64,000 nucleotides of DNA from an uncultured Clostridia bacterium (GCA_946542235.1 CAMNKK010000003.1:1-64000); one strand, 5' to 3'. Shown: positions 43,477 to 52,792, counted from the stretch's first letter. Translations and numbers: made by a program. The notes: generated from the letters alone by a model not told the origin.

Positions 43477-44610
43477 TCAGAATTTCTCCAGAAAGCTGTG
43501 CTCTTCGCCGTGCAGCCGGTAGCCCAGTACGGTATCCAGATTCACGCACCGGGCGCTGTTGAACAGATGCGCTTCCACATCCGGATTTGTTTCATGCAGC
43601 TTTCGGATCAGCTGCTTGGTTTCCATCCGTTTGGAAACGGACACCCCATCCTCCCGGCAGGAGGAACAGGTATCCGTAAAATGGCACGCGCACTGGATGA
43701 AGTGCAGCCCATGATGATCCCGCCAGGCCTTGATTTCATCCTCCCGGATCAGCGTCATGGGGCGGATCAGCTCCATCCCCTCAAAGTTTTTGCTGCGGAC
43801 CCGGGGCATCATGGTTTGAAACTGGCCGCTCCACAGCATCCCCATCAGAATGGTTTCGATGACATCGTCATAATGATGTCCCAGCGCGATTTTATTGCAT
43901 CCAAGCGCCTGCGCCTGTTTATACAGGTGGCCGCGGCGCATCCGGGCGCAGAGATAGCAGGGGGATTTGGGAATATTGTCCACGATGTCAAAAATATCCG
44001 ATTCAAAAACGGTGATGGGAATTCCCAATGCGGCCGCATTGGATTCAATGATCAGCCGGTTCAGTTCATTGTATCCCGGATCCATCACGAGAAACACCAG
44101 TTCAAAGGGAAATTTCCGGTGGCGCTGCAGCTCCTGAAAAAGCTTGGCCATCAGCATGGAATCCTTGCCTCCGGAGATGCATACGGCCACCCTGTCCCCG
44201 GGCTGCAGCAGGCTGTAGGTACGGATGGCCTTCGTGAAGGGCGTCATCAGGTTCTCCCGAAACCGCCGCACCCGCCGCAGGGCTTCCTCAATTTCCTCCT
44301 GCCGGCTTTCCCGGGACAGGTTTTTCCGCAGCCACGCGCCGTATCCATCCTGCAGGCTCACCGCGTCATAGCCCTTCTCCTGCAGCTCCTCGGCCAGGGG
44401 CAGGCTCTGGGTTCCGTGCATGCAGAACAGGACAAGCTTCCGGTCCCCCGGAAGCTGCCCGTTTTCCGCCCGGACAGACAGATCCGGAACATGCAGCGCT
44501 CCCGGAATCGTCCCATAGGTATAGGAAGCTTCATCTCTTACATCAATCAGAACCCGGGCCTTCTCCGGAATATCCGCCAGTTGCTCCAGGGTTATTTCCA
44601 GGTTTTCCAC
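43477..44610 (-). CDS. Rhodanese domain fused to a TtcA-like tRNA thiolation enzyme
   Basis: TtcA-type enzymes put sulfur on a tRNA cytidine using ATP and an iron-sulfur cluster. Residues 1-100 form a rhodanese domain with the persulfide Cys63 in LFCMHGTQS. Residues about 125-377 form the PP-loop domain, with SGGKDS at 146-151, CYLC at 218-221 and ALGHHYDDVIET. A later cysteine group (Cys307, Cys309, Cys315, Cys318) is also present. The fusion suggests that the rhodanese hands sulfur directly to the thiolase. Ordinary TtcA lacks it. The sulfur acceptor could be a tRNA or another molecule; the C-terminal cysteines are unlike E. coli TtcA. Confidence 0.85.
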   Translation of the reverse strand: MENLEITLEQLADIPEKARVLIDVRDEASYTYGTIPGALHVPDLSVRAENGQLPGDRKLVLFCMHGTQSLPLAEELQEKGYDAVSLQDGYGAWLRKNLSRESRQEEIEEALRRVRRFRENLMTPFTKAIRTYSLLQPGDRVAVCISGGKDSMLMAKLFQELQRHRKFPFELVFLVMDPGYNELNRLIIESNAAALGIPITVFESDIFDIVDNIPKSPCYLCARMRRGHLYKQAQALGCNKIALGHHYDDVIETILMGMLWSGQFQTMMPRVRSKNFEGMELIRPMTLIREDEIKAWRDHHGLHFIQCACHFTDTCSSCREDGVSVSKRMETKQLIRKLHETNPDVEAHLFNSARCVNLDTVLGYRLHGEEHSFLEKF

Positions 44611-44662
44611 GCTCTTTCTCTCCTGTCCGCCGGCTTTCAGTGTGTTTTTTCCTTCCGGACCC

Positions 44663-46468
44663 TTACATCAGCACGCTGCTGGTGGCTTCTTCCTCATACT
44701 GCCTTGTATACAGGCGATAGTAGTATCCCTTCGCCTTCAGGAGCTCCTTATGCGTTCCCTGTTCCACGATCTTTCCGTCGTTGACCACCAGGATCAGATC
44801 CGCGTTCTTTACCGTGGAAAGCCGGTGGGCAATGACCAGGGAGGTCCGTCCGGCAATCACCGTTTCAATGGCGGACTGGATTTTCTGCTCTGTCAGGGTA
44901 TCCACGGATGCCGTTGCCTCATCCAGCACCAGGATCCGCGGATCCGCCAGAATGGCCCGCGCAAAGGAAATCAGCTGCTTTTCGCCGGTGGACAGCAGAT
45001 CTCCGCCCTCTCCCACATCCGCGTCCAGGCCTTTTTCCATTCGCTTTACGACCTCATCCGCGGAAACCAGCTTCAGCGCCTTCCAGATCTGATCCTCCGA
45101 AGCGTTCGGGTTGCCGTACAGCAGATTTTCCCGAATCGTACCGGAAAAAAGATGCGGTGTCTGCAGCACGTAGCCGATGGCGCTGTGCAGCCAGAGCTGG
45201 GAGCGTTCCCGGGCATCCTTCCCGTCGATCAGCACCTGGCCTTCGGTCGGTTCGAAAAACCGGCATACCAGGTTTACCAGCGTGCTCTTGCCCGCTCCCG
45301 TTTCTCCCACAATCGCAATGTTTGAGCCGAAGGGGATTCTGAGGCTGAAATGCTCCAGCACATACTCGTCCCCGTCCGGATACCGGAAGGATACGTCCCG
45401 GAATTCAATATCACCCCGGATGGGCTCCCAGTTTTCCTTCTTTGGATCAAAGCTGTCGCCGTAGATCCGGATCACCTCGTCGGAGTCCTTCACATCCGGT
45501 ACGGTACCCAGCAGCCGGGTCAGGCGTTCAATATTCACCTGGGTGGTAATCACGTCGGAGATCGCGTCCACAATCCAGCGGACCGGTTCCATCATTCCCT
45601 GGGCATAGTTCATGAACAGGGAAAAGGTACCGATCTCACTTTCCGCGATATATCCGCCCTTCCACAGGACAATCGCCAGCGCCAGGGAAGAGGCCAGGTT
45701 CATGGTCATGGCAAACATGCCCCGCAGCCGGGCCACATGAATTCCCTTTTTTCGCATTTCCGCGGTATCCGCCAGAAAATCCCGTCCCATCCGGTCCTCA
45801 ATGACCAGGGTTTTGATGGTCTTGGCTCCGGTGATTCCCTCATTGAAATCCCCGGTAATTTTGCTGTTCAGTTCACGGATCTGCCGGTTGGCCAGAATCA
45901 GCTTTCCCTGAAAGAGGGAATACAGAATCACGATCAGCGGCAGAATCAGCATCACCATCAGCGCCAGGCGGGCATTGATCAGCAGCATGACCGTAACGGA
46001 TCCGATCAGATAGCTGGTATGCCAGACGCCGTCCATCATGGTCCAGGACACCAGGGAGCCTATCCTGCTGGTGTCGCTCATCACCCGGGAATGGATGTAT
46101 CCCACCGCATTCTGATTGAAATAGCTGAAGGACAGCTTCTGCAGATGGTCAAAGGCGCTGGATCGCAGATCCCTGTTTACCCGCACCTCCGTGGACATGG
46201 CCCCCCGGGTGGAAATATAGTTGACCGCCGCTCCGAAAAGAAGAATGGCAACGTAGATCACAATATACAGGGGCAGACCCTCCAGGGTTCTCTCCGCCAC
46301 ATAGCGGTTCAGCGCATAGCGCTGCAGCAGGGGAATCGCCAGATCCATACCGGTTCCGCCCAGCCCGCAGATCAGCATGATCAGCAGCGTCCTGCGATAC
46401 TTCCGGATATAGGGGAAGAGCCGGGGTATCCCGAAAAAGGGCAGGGAAGTCTTCTGATTTTCCATCAC
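44663..46468 (-). CDS. ABC exporter half-transporter, canonical ATP site partner (second pair)
   Basis: This 601-residue half-exporter has a membrane domain (about 20-330) and an ATPase. Walker A is GETGAGKST, Walker B is LVLDEATASVD with the catalytic Glu, and the signature is LSTGEKQLISFARAI. It overlaps the upstream partner gene by four bases. With that partner it forms a heterodimeric exporter of the same design as 23476-27149, but the two pairs differ in sequence. The substrate is unknown. Confidence 0.9.
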   Translation of the reverse strand: MMENQKTSLPFFGIPRLFPYIRKYRRTLLIMLICGLGGTGMDLAIPLLQRYALNRYVAERTLEGLPLYIVIYVAILLFGAAVNYISTRGAMSTEVRVNRDLRSSAFDHLQKLSFSYFNQNAVGYIHSRVMSDTSRIGSLVSWTMMDGVWHTSYLIGSVTVMLLINARLALMVMLILPLIVILYSLFQGKLILANRQIRELNSKITGDFNEGITGAKTIKTLVIEDRMGRDFLADTAEMRKKGIHVARLRGMFAMTMNLASSLALAIVLWKGGYIAESEIGTFSLFMNYAQGMMEPVRWIVDAISDVITTQVNIERLTRLLGTVPDVKDSDEVIRIYGDSFDPKKENWEPIRGDIEFRDVSFRYPDGDEYVLEHFSLRIPFGSNIAIVGETGAGKSTLVNLVCRFFEPTEGQVLIDGKDARERSQLWLHSAIGYVLQTPHLFSGTIRENLLYGNPNASEDQIWKALKLVSADEVVKRMEKGLDADVGEGGDLLSTGEKQLISFARAILADPRILVLDEATASVDTLTEQKIQSAIETVIAGRTSLVIAHRLSTVKNADLILVVNDGKIVEQGTHKELLKAKGYYYRLYTRQYEEEATSSVLM

Positions 46469-48309
46469 GCGGTCTCCTCCTCTCTGCTCAGGCTCTGGAT
46501 TCTGTCAATTTCCTGATACAGCCCGGGCTGGTTCCGAAGCTCTTCCGGAGTTCCCAGCTGAGCCACCCTGCCGTGATCCAGTACCAGGACCTGGTCCGCT
46601 TTGGACAGGGTCGTCATCCGATGACTGATCAGAATAATCGTTGCCTGGCCAAATTTCTTTTCCAGCGCCTGCCGGATTTTCGCGTCGGTTTCCGTATCCA
46701 CCGCCGACAGGGAATCGTCAAAAATCATGATGGGCGCCTTCTGCGTCAGCATCCGGGCAATGGCCGCCCGCTGCTTCTGTCCGCCGGACAGGGTGACCCC
46801 CCGCTCTCCCACAAAGGTTTCATATCCCTTCGAAAATCCCAGGATCGTTTCTTCCAGACAGGCGGCCCGGGAAGCTTCCTTCAGTTCGCGCTCCTGCAGA
46901 TTCGGAGAAGCAATCATCAGGTTCTCCCGCAGGGTACGGGAAAACAGAAAGGGCTCCTGCAGCACGATGCCGATGCCGCCCCGCAGATGGGACAGGCGCA
47001 TCTGCTGAATATCCACTCCGCCGATGGTAATTCTTCCGCCGGAAGCAGGAAGAGGATACAGCCGGTCCAGCAGATACATCATGGTGCTCTTTCCGGAGCC
47101 GGTTCCTCCCAGAATGCCCAGGGTGCTTCCCGCAGGAATGGTCAGGCTCACATCGTGGAGCATTTCCGGCGCGCCTTCGTAGCCGAAGGTTACATGCTCG
47201 AACCGGATGTCTCCGTTCAGCGGAGGCGCAGCCCCCGCGGGATCATCCTTTTCCTCTTCCGCGTCCATGATCTCCCCGATGCGTTCCATGGAAACGCCGG
47301 CCTTGCTCATTTCACTGATCATCCGGCCCAGCTGGCGGATGGGCCAGACCAGCATGCCGTTATAGCTGATAAAGGCGATATATTCCCCGCTGGTCATCTC
47401 ATTCCGGAGACAGAATACCACCCCGAATACCACGACCAGCATCACCTGGATTCCCGACAGCACATCGCTGGTGCTCCAGAAGCGGGACATGATTTCTCCC
47501 ATCCGGACCCACAGGGAGGTATAATACTCATTCTGCCGGTCAAACCGATCCCGCTCATAGCGCTCCCGTCCGAAAGCCCTCACAACCCGGACCCCCGTCA
47601 GGTTTTCCTGAACCATCGCGGAGAGCTTTCCCTCGTTCTCATCGCATTTCTGGAATCCTTCCCAGATCTGATGATGAAAATAAATGGAATAACCGATAAT
47701 CAGCGGTACCGGGATCATGGCGATCAGCGTCAGGGAAACATTCATTCCCAGCATGAATACCAGGCTCATCACAAGCAGGATCAGAATCCGGATCAGGTTT
47801 GTCAGCTGCTCGGAAACAAAGTTCCGGGTGGTTTCAATATCGCTGGTGCAGCGCTGAATGATATCCCCGGTATGATGCATCATATGCCACTGGAACGGGA
47901 GCCGCTCAATATGGGTATACAGCGTGTCCCGCATGGTTTTGACCAGCGTTTCTCCTCCCCAGGCGTTATATACTCTGAATCCGTACTGGGAAGCAGCCTT
48001 GATCAGCGCCACCGCCATGACGGCCGCGGCCAGAATCCAGAGATTTGCCCGCAGATACTCCGCTCCGCCCGCCCGGGCCAGCAGAGACCGAGCGATCGGG
48101 CTCAGGCTTTCCGTTCCGTTCTTTCCCAGCACCTGATCCACCGCGACGCGGATAATCTGGGGGGTCACCATCTCCGCCAGGGCGGAAAACACCGCGCAGA
48201 GCATGCACAGCAGAAAAAACCCCCGGCTTCCCTTCAGAAAATGCCAGATCAACCCGCTCCTTCGGGAGCGGGGAGCATGATTCGGCGTTGTGTTGCTTGT
48301 TTCGCTCAT
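46465..48309 (-). CDS. ABC exporter half-transporter, degenerate ATP site partner (second pair)
   Basis: This 614-residue half-exporter opens with a short polar tail (MSETSNTTPNHAPRSRRSG). Walker A is GGTGSGKST, the signature is LSGGQKQRAAIARML and Walker B is MIFDDSLSAVD, with Asp in place of the catalytic Glu. That makes it the non-hydrolysing half. The ATG at 48309 follows GGTTGGAGAGAG. No clear promoter was found in the 100 bases upstream; a terminator for gap lies there. Confidence 0.9.
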   Translation of the reverse strand: MSETSNTTPNHAPRSRRSGLIWHFLKGSRGFFLLCMLCAVFSALAEMVTPQIIRVAVDQVLGKNGTESLSPIARSLLARAGGAEYLRANLWILAAAVMAVALIKAASQYGFRVYNAWGGETLVKTMRDTLYTHIERLPFQWHMMHHTGDIIQRCTSDIETTRNFVSEQLTNLIRILILLVMSLVFMLGMNVSLTLIAMIPVPLIIGYSIYFHHQIWEGFQKCDENEGKLSAMVQENLTGVRVVRAFGRERYERDRFDRQNEYYTSLWVRMGEIMSRFWSTSDVLSGIQVMLVVVFGVVFCLRNEMTSGEYIAFISYNGMLVWPIRQLGRMISEMSKAGVSMERIGEIMDAEEEKDDPAGAAPPLNGDIRFEHVTFGYEGAPEMLHDVSLTIPAGSTLGILGGTGSGKSTMMYLLDRLYPLPASGGRITIGGVDIQQMRLSHLRGGIGIVLQEPFLFSRTLRENLMIASPNLQERELKEASRAACLEETILGFSKGYETFVGERGVTLSGGQKQRAAIARMLTQKAPIMIFDDSLSAVDTETDAKIRQALEKKFGQATIILISHRMTTLSKADQVLVLDHGRVAQLGTPEELRNQPGLYQEIDRIQSLSREEETA

Positions 48310-48417
48310 CTCTCTCCAACCTCATTTATCAGCTGCAGTTTTTATCCCGATTCCGGAGATCCTTTTTCCGGGAGCGGCTCTCTTTTTATATGAAAGGAAT
48401 CCGTCTGCAGGCACAAA

Positions 48418-48457
48418 AGGAGCCCATTCTCCTTTTATACCGGAAGAATGGGCTCCT
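48418..48457 (-). terminator. Intrinsic terminator after gap
   Basis: A perfect 13-bp stem (AGGAGCCCATTCT and its complement) encloses a 14-base loop and is followed on the minus strand by four T. It lies about 110 bases after the gap stop. Confidence 0.8.
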
Positions 48458-48564
48458 CAACATCCCGTTTTTCCTTCGGTCTCCGGAAGAGACGGAAAGA
48501 ATGAACGAATCGGCTCGCGTCCGGGATCCGCGCCGCGGCGCAGGCCCGGAGAAGCAGTCCTGGA

Positions 48565-49635
48565 TTACTTCAGTTCCGCGAAGTACTTGATGGTACGGAC
48601 CATCTGGCTGGTGTAGCTGTTCTCGTTGTCATACCAGGACACGACCTGCACCTGATAGGTGTCGTCGTCAATCTTGGTCACCATGGTCTGGTTGGCATCG
48701 AACAGGGAGCCGTAGGTCATGCCGATGATGTCGCTGGAAACCAGCTTCTCGGTGGTATAGCCGAAGGACTCAGAGGTCTGGGCCTTCATGGCAGCGTTGA
48801 TGGATTCCTTGGTGATGTCCTTGCCCTTGACAACAGCCACCAGAATCGTGGTGGAGCCGGTGGGCACGGGCACGCGCTGGGCGGAGCCGATCAGCTTGCC
48901 GTTCAGTTCCGGAATAACCAGGCCGATCGCCTTGGCGGCGCCGGTGGAGTTGGGAACGATATTGGCGGCGCCGGCACGGGCACGCTGCAGATCGCCCTTG
49001 CGATGGGGGCCGTCCAGGATCATCTGATCGCCGGTGTAGGCATGCACGGTGGTCATGATGCCGGAAACGATCGGATACGCATCATTCAGCGCCTTGGTCA
49101 TGGGAGCCAGGCAGTTGGTGGTGCAGGATGCGGCGGAAATCACGGTATCCTCGGGCTTGAGGACATTGTGGTTCACGTTGTACACGATGGTGGGCAGGTC
49201 ATTTCCCGCAGGAGCGGAAATAACGACCTTCTTGGCGCCGGCATCGATATGGGCCTGGCTCTTGGCCTTGGAGGTGTAGAAACCGGTGCACTCGAGCACG
49301 ACGTCCACATCCAGCGCTTTCCAGGGCAGGTTCGCAGCCTTGGGCTCGGCATAGATCGTGATTTCCTTGCCGTCCACGGTGATGGAGCCGGGAACCTTCA
49401 CGGTCTTTCCGTCTTCTTCGAAAACGGGCTCCTTGGATTCCACAGTGTGCTTATTCTCGCCGATCACGCCGCAGTAACCCTTCTGGGCGGTATCATACTT
49501 CAGCAGGTGGGCCAGCATCGCAGGGCTGGTCAGGTCGTTGATTGCAACGATCTCATACCCCTCAGCGCCGAACATCTGACGGAAAGCCAGACGGCCGATC
49601 CGACCGAAACCATTAATTGCTACTTTCACTGCCAT
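48565..49635 (-). CDS. gap: Glyceraldehyde-3-phosphate dehydrogenase
   Basis: This is the glycolytic enzyme making 1,3-bisphosphoglycerate. The N-terminus [20 protein letters not shown] is the NAD-binding motif, and the catalytic Cys171 is in [12 protein letters not shown]. At 356 residues it is slightly longer than the usual 335, with extra residues around 60-85. The ATG at 49635 follows CAGGAGGGATTTTCCA. It has its own promoter and terminator and so is a single-gene unit, unlike the gap-pgk-tpi operons of many Firmicutes. Its codon use looks strongly biased, as expected for high expression. Confidence 0.98.
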   Translation of the reverse strand: MAVKVAINGFGRIGRLAFRQMFGAEGYEIVAINDLTSPAMLAHLLKYDTAQKGYCGVIGENKHTVESKEPVFEEDGKTVKVPGSITVDGKEITIYAEPKAANLPWKALDVDVVLECTGFYTSKAKSQAHIDAGAKKVVISAPAGNDLPTIVYNVNHNVLKPEDTVISAASCTTNCLAPMTKALNDAYPIVSGIMTTVHAYTGDQMILDGPHRKGDLQRARAGAANIVPNSTGAAKAIGLVIPELNGKLIGSAQRVPVPTGSTTILVAVVKGKDITKESINAAMKAQTSESFGYTTEKLVSSDIIGMTYGSLFDANQTMVTKIDDDTYQVQVVSWYDNENSYTSQMVRTIKYFAELK

Positions 49636-49690
49636 TGGAAAATCCCTCCTGTATTAATTCATCAAGTGAGGTCCTGCAGACCCGTCTCTT

Positions 49691-49719
49691 ATAATAACTG
49701 TTTTTTCTTTGTTTGGCAA
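49691..49719 (-). promoter_or_regulatory. Sigma-A promoter for gap
   Basis: On the minus strand TTGCCA (49719-49714), 17 A-rich bases and TATTAT (49696-49691) lie about 55 bases before the gap start. Confidence 0.8.
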
Positions 49720-49787
49720 CCTTTTTATTTAAAATTCCGCGGGTGCCGAAGAATGCGAATCAACCGGCAAAGCCCTTTTCTCCCCGG

Positions 49788-49816
49788 TTGACGTTTCCTT
49801 CTTCTGATGGTATTTT
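49788..49816 (+). promoter_or_regulatory. Sigma-A promoter for the phosphodiesterase gene
   Basis: TTGACG (49788-49793), 17 bases and TATTTT (49811-49816) lie 45 bases before the start codon and point away from the gap promoter. Confidence 0.75.
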
Positions 49817-49860
49817 ATCAGCAGCAGTTCAGTCCCGGACGGGAAGAAGGCAGGAATGAT

Positions 49861-51081
49861 ATGAGAAAAGCTGTTCTGGTTTCCCTGGATGCCTTTTTTG
49901 ATTCGGATTTTCAGCATCTGCGGCCGGACGGAGGGCTCTCCCGGATGGTGCAGGAGGGCTGTGTCTGCCGTCATGTAAAAACGGTTTTTCCCGCGCTGAC
50001 CTATCCGGCCCATGTAACGCTGATTACCGGGTGCGACCCGGCTGACACCGGCATCGGCCAGAATCAGCCCTATCAGCCGGACGTCCCCGGTCCCGGCCGG
50101 GTCTGGTACTGGGAAAGAAAGCATATCCGGGTTCCGACGCTCTTTGATGCGGTCAGATCAGCGGGAGGGAAAAGCTGTTCCGTTCTGTGGCCGGTCTGCT
50201 GCCGGAATCCGGCGGCAAACTGGTGTTTTCCGGAAGTTCATCCGCTGCCGGGGGAGAATATCGTCCTCAAAACGCTCCGGTACGGAAACCCCCTGTTCAT
50301 TCTCGGCTCGGAACTCCGTTACGGATCCCTGCGGAAGGGGATCTCGGAGCCCGGCCTGAGCGATTACGCCTCCGCCATTACCATCCGGACCGTCCGGACC
50401 AAAAAGCCGGATCTGACGGCGGTTCACCTGATTGATCTGGACGAAATGCGTCATCATCACGGGACCTTCAGCCCGGAAGCCGTCTCCGCGATCCATCGGA
50501 ATGAGGACCGGCTTGAAATGATCCGGAAAGCGATGACAGAGACGCCCGGCATGGAGGATGCCCTCCTGATCGCGGTCAGCGACCACGGGCAATCCGATAT
50601 TTCCGTCACGGTCAATCTGACGGACGGCCTGAAAAAGCTTGGGCTCTCCGACGAATTCGGCGTTCAGAGCAACGGCGAAAGCGCCTATTTTTTCCCGAAG
50701 AAAACGGACGCGGATCCGGACAGAGCCATGAAGCTTCTGCAGGATCATCTCCGGGAATACGGGATTCTCCGGCTCTATTCCCGGGAGGATCTGGACCGGA
50801 TGCATGCCGTATCAGGCGTTTCCTTTGCCTGCGAGGCAGCGGATCAGGTGGTTTTCAGCGACGGGCTGGACGAAGAAAAACGGGAGAAGGCAACCCATGG
50901 ATTCGGACCCGGACACAAGGCTGAAAACTGCCTCTTCGCGGTCTGGGGAAAGGGAATCCGGGCCGGAACGGAGATTCCCGGCATGCCCATGCGGGATGTC
51001 GCTCCGACCATCGCCGGACTGATGGGTCTTTCCTTTCCTTCCGCCAGGGGAACGGATCATTCCCGGGAAATCTGTCTGTAA
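49861..51081 (+). CDS. Alkaline-phosphatase-superfamily phosphodiesterase/nucleotide pyrophosphatase
   Basis: This is a metal-dependent phosphodiesterase of the type I nucleotide pyrophosphatase group. The ATG at 49861 (MRKAVLVSLDAFFDSDFQ) follows GGCAGGAATGAT and gives 406 residues without a signal peptide. The first metal Asp10 is in SLDAF. The nucleophile region is FPALTYPAHVTLITG, with the Thr expected at the centre. Further metal ligands appear in DLDEMRHHHG, SDHGQSD and GFGPGHKAEN. It is a single-gene unit with its own terminator. The physiological substrate is not clear. Confidence 0.9.
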   Translation: MRKAVLVSLDAFFDSDFQHLRPDGGLSRMVQEGCVCRHVKTVFPALTYPAHVTLITGCDPADTGIGQNQPYQPDVPGPGRVWYWERKHIRVPTLFDAVRSAGGKSCSVLWPVCCRNPAANWCFPEVHPLPGENIVLKTLRYGNPLFILGSELRYGSLRKGISEPGLSDYASAITIRTVRTKKPDLTAVHLIDLDEMRHHHGTFSPEAVSAIHRNEDRLEMIRKAMTETPGMEDALLIAVSDHGQSDISVTVNLTDGLKKLGLSDEFGVQSNGESAYFFPKKTDADPDRAMKLLQDHLREYGILRLYSREDLDRMHAVSGVSFACEAADQVVFSDGLDEEKREKATHGFGPGHKAENCLFAVWGKGIRAGTEIPGMPMRDVAPTIAGLMGLSFPSARGTDHSREICL

Positions 51082-51087
51082 ATCCCA

Positions 51088-51117
51088 CCGGTGGGTTTGA
51101 CCCACCGGTTTTTTTTT
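51088..51117 (+). terminator. Intrinsic terminator after the phosphodiesterase gene
   Basis: CCGGTGGGT, a three-base loop and ACCCACCGG form a perfect 9-bp stem followed by nine T, seven bases after the stop codon. Confidence 0.95.
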
Positions 51118-51165
51118 AATTTATTTGTTTTTTTGGGATTTTTGTAGTTTTTTTGTGGTAAATAT

Positions 51166-51194
51166 TTGACAAAAGTGGGAACACATGTTAATAT
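51166..51194 (+). promoter_or_regulatory. Near-consensus promoter of the MBL-fold gene
   Basis: A perfect TTGACA (51166-51171), 17 bases and TAATAT (51189-51194), preceded by an A/T-rich stretch that could act as an UP element. It is the strongest promoter in the window by sequence. The leader to 51342 would be about 140 bases. Confidence 0.88.
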
Positions 51195-51214
51195 TTCCCT
51201 CACATGACGGGTTC

Positions 51215-51239
51215 GCCGCCTCTGCTCCGGGTGGCTTTT
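51215..51239 (+). promoter_or_regulatory. Leader hairpin before the MBL-fold gene
   Basis: GCCGCC and GGTGGC form a 6-bp stem (one G-U pair), followed by four T. It is only about 15 bases after the expected transcription start and may be a weak early terminator or a leader structure. The rest of the 140-base leader shows nothing I recognise. Confidence 0.35.
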
Positions 51240-51341
51240 GAATAGATTGATGGGTTTTTCTCGTTATTCTGACAGATGTCACTCCTTTTCCTTTTCCTTT
51301 TCATGAGGAGAATTCTGCCATGGCGGAGGTGCATTGATTCA

Positions 51342-52241
51342 GTGGATCTTCAACTCAGGATTACACATTATTATCACAGCGGATTTTCCGTGGAAGCCGA
51401 TGATCTTCTTTTTGTCTTTGACTACTGGCGCGGCGAAAAGCAGGAGCTTCACGGGCGTCTTCAGATTATGCCGGAACAGCTTTCCAAATACCGGCATGTC
51501 TATGTTTTTATTTCTCATGAGCATATTGACCACCTGGATCCGGTGGTATTCACCTGGAAAGACAGTGCCAGCGTTACCTATATCGTTTCTTCCGACATGC
51601 CCGTGGGAACCCGCGGCAAGAGGATGGCTCCGGGGGATACCCTGGAGCTGGAGCCGCAGGTTTCCGTGACCGCTTTTGATTCCACTGACCTGGGGGTTTC
51701 CTTTCTCCTGAATATTCAGGGAAAAAAGATCTTTCACGCCGGAGATCTGAATTTCTGGCACTGGCGGGATGAATCTTCCCTGAAGGAGATCGAAGAGGCT
51801 GAAATGGAGTTTATCCGCGCTGTCAAACCCATCAGCAAGGAATCCGTCGACATTGCCTTTTTCCCGGTGGATCCCCGCCAGGGAACCATGTTCGAAGCAG
51901 GAGCCAATTACTTTATTCTTCAGGTGAAGCCCCGGCTGCTGATTCCCATGCACTATTTTCACAAAACGGAAATCATTCTTGAATATGCGAGGACTGCCAG
52001 CTCCCGGACAACGGAAGTTCTGGCCATGCCCGGAATCGGCGACAGTATTCTGGTTCAGTTTGATCAATCCGGTTTCATGAATATTTCCTTTCCCCGGGAT
52101 GAAAAAAATGATTCCGAAGAGATGGAAGAAACCCTGGAAGTCATTTCGGAAGATAATCCCTTTTCCGAATCAGATCTTCCTCTTTCCCAGCTTGTGGATA
52201 AGAACGACGCGGATTCTGACGGCGCTGATCCTTTGCCGTAA
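51342..52241 (+). CDS. Metallo-beta-lactamase-fold hydrolase
   Basis: This is an MBL-fold metal hydrolase related in pattern to UlaG/YtkL-type proteins. The metal motif HEHIDH is at 59-64; further ligands are Asp in FHAGDLNFW and His in IPMHYFH. I start it at the GTG at 51342, 11 bases after GGAGGT; an ATG at 51303 has no ribosome-binding site. This gives 299 residues. The last 50 residues are an acidic tail (Asp/Glu-rich) not needed for the fold. It lies between a very strong promoter and the origin region. Its substrate is unknown. Confidence 0.85.
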   Translation: MDLQLRITHYYHSGFSVEADDLLFVFDYWRGEKQELHGRLQIMPEQLSKYRHVYVFISHEHIDHLDPVVFTWKDSASVTYIVSSDMPVGTRGKRMAPGDTLELEPQVSVTAFDSTDLGVSFLLNIQGKKIFHAGDLNFWHWRDESSLKEIEEAEMEFIRAVKPISKESVDIAFFPVDPRQGTMFEAGANYFILQVKPRLLIPMHYFHKTEIILEYARTASSRTTEVLAMPGIGDSILVQFDQSGFMNISFPRDEKNDSEEMEETLEVISEDNPFSESDLPLSQLVDKNDADSDGADPLP

Positions 52242-52266
52242 AGGGTTTTCCCTCTTTTTGCACAGG

Positions 52267-52665
52267 TTTTCCACAGTCTGTTTCAGCTTATCCACAGTTT
52301 TGTACAAAACCCCGAAGGCCTTCAAATACAAGACCTTCGGGGTTTTACTTCTGAAGAATCACGGTTTTTCAATCGTTTCAAACTGTGGATAACTTTCTGG
52401 TTTGCTTTTTTATCGCTTTTGACAAAACTCTGATCAATTCTTTCAGCCTGGCCGATCCGGAAACGACCTTCCACTTTCCCGGAAAAAAGAAGCTCCCGAT
52501 TCATATCTTTATCCACAGTTCATCCACAGCCGGTGCAGAAAACTTGGAAACAAGCCATCCTGCCATGCTGTGGAAATCTCTGTACTTTTCCACAATTTTC
52601 TGTTGATTCATCCTTCAAACCGTTGATTTATAAGGTTTCTCGTCCTGTTAATAACTTGTGGATAA
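52267..52665. other. Origin region, left DnaA-box cluster
   Basis: Four perfect DnaA boxes (TTATCCACA) occur at 52288-52296 (+), 52384-52392 (-), 52509-52517 (+) and 52657-52665 (-). Boxes with one mismatch lie at 52267-52275, 52520-52528 and 52586-52594; a weaker one is at 52569-52577. The stretch is A/T-rich and carries no gene. Lying next to recF and dnaN, this is very likely part of oriC. A specific unwinding element could not be singled out by eye. Confidence 0.88.
52306..52346. terminator. Bidirectional terminator inside the left origin cluster
   Basis: AAAACCCCGAAGG and CCTTCGGGGTTTT form a perfect 13-bp stem around a 15-base loop, with T-runs usable on both strands. It lies between two perfect DnaA boxes and would stop transcripts of the MBL-fold gene from running into the origin. 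Confidence 0.8.
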
Positions 52666-52776
52666 TTTTTGCCCTGTGACGCACATCTTCCATCGTCGTT
52701 CACCGGACCGTGCAGAACTGCCGCAGCCATCTTTTTTCCATCCCTCATCAGATCATCCCCTGTTTTTCGGCAGCTC

Positions 52777-52792
52777 TGTTTCACGTGAAACA
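52777..52792. promoter_or_regulatory. Perfect parS site
   Basis: TGTTTCACGTGAAACA matches the conserved 16-bp palindrome bound by ParB/Spo0J. parS sites cluster near bacterial origins. It sits 12 bases beyond the recF stop codon. Confidence 0.95.

Noticed and set aside
40944-43562. 872-codon plus-strand frame opposite the LysR gene and radA
   Set aside because: It crosses two genes that have complete domain sets on the other strand, and has no start signal.
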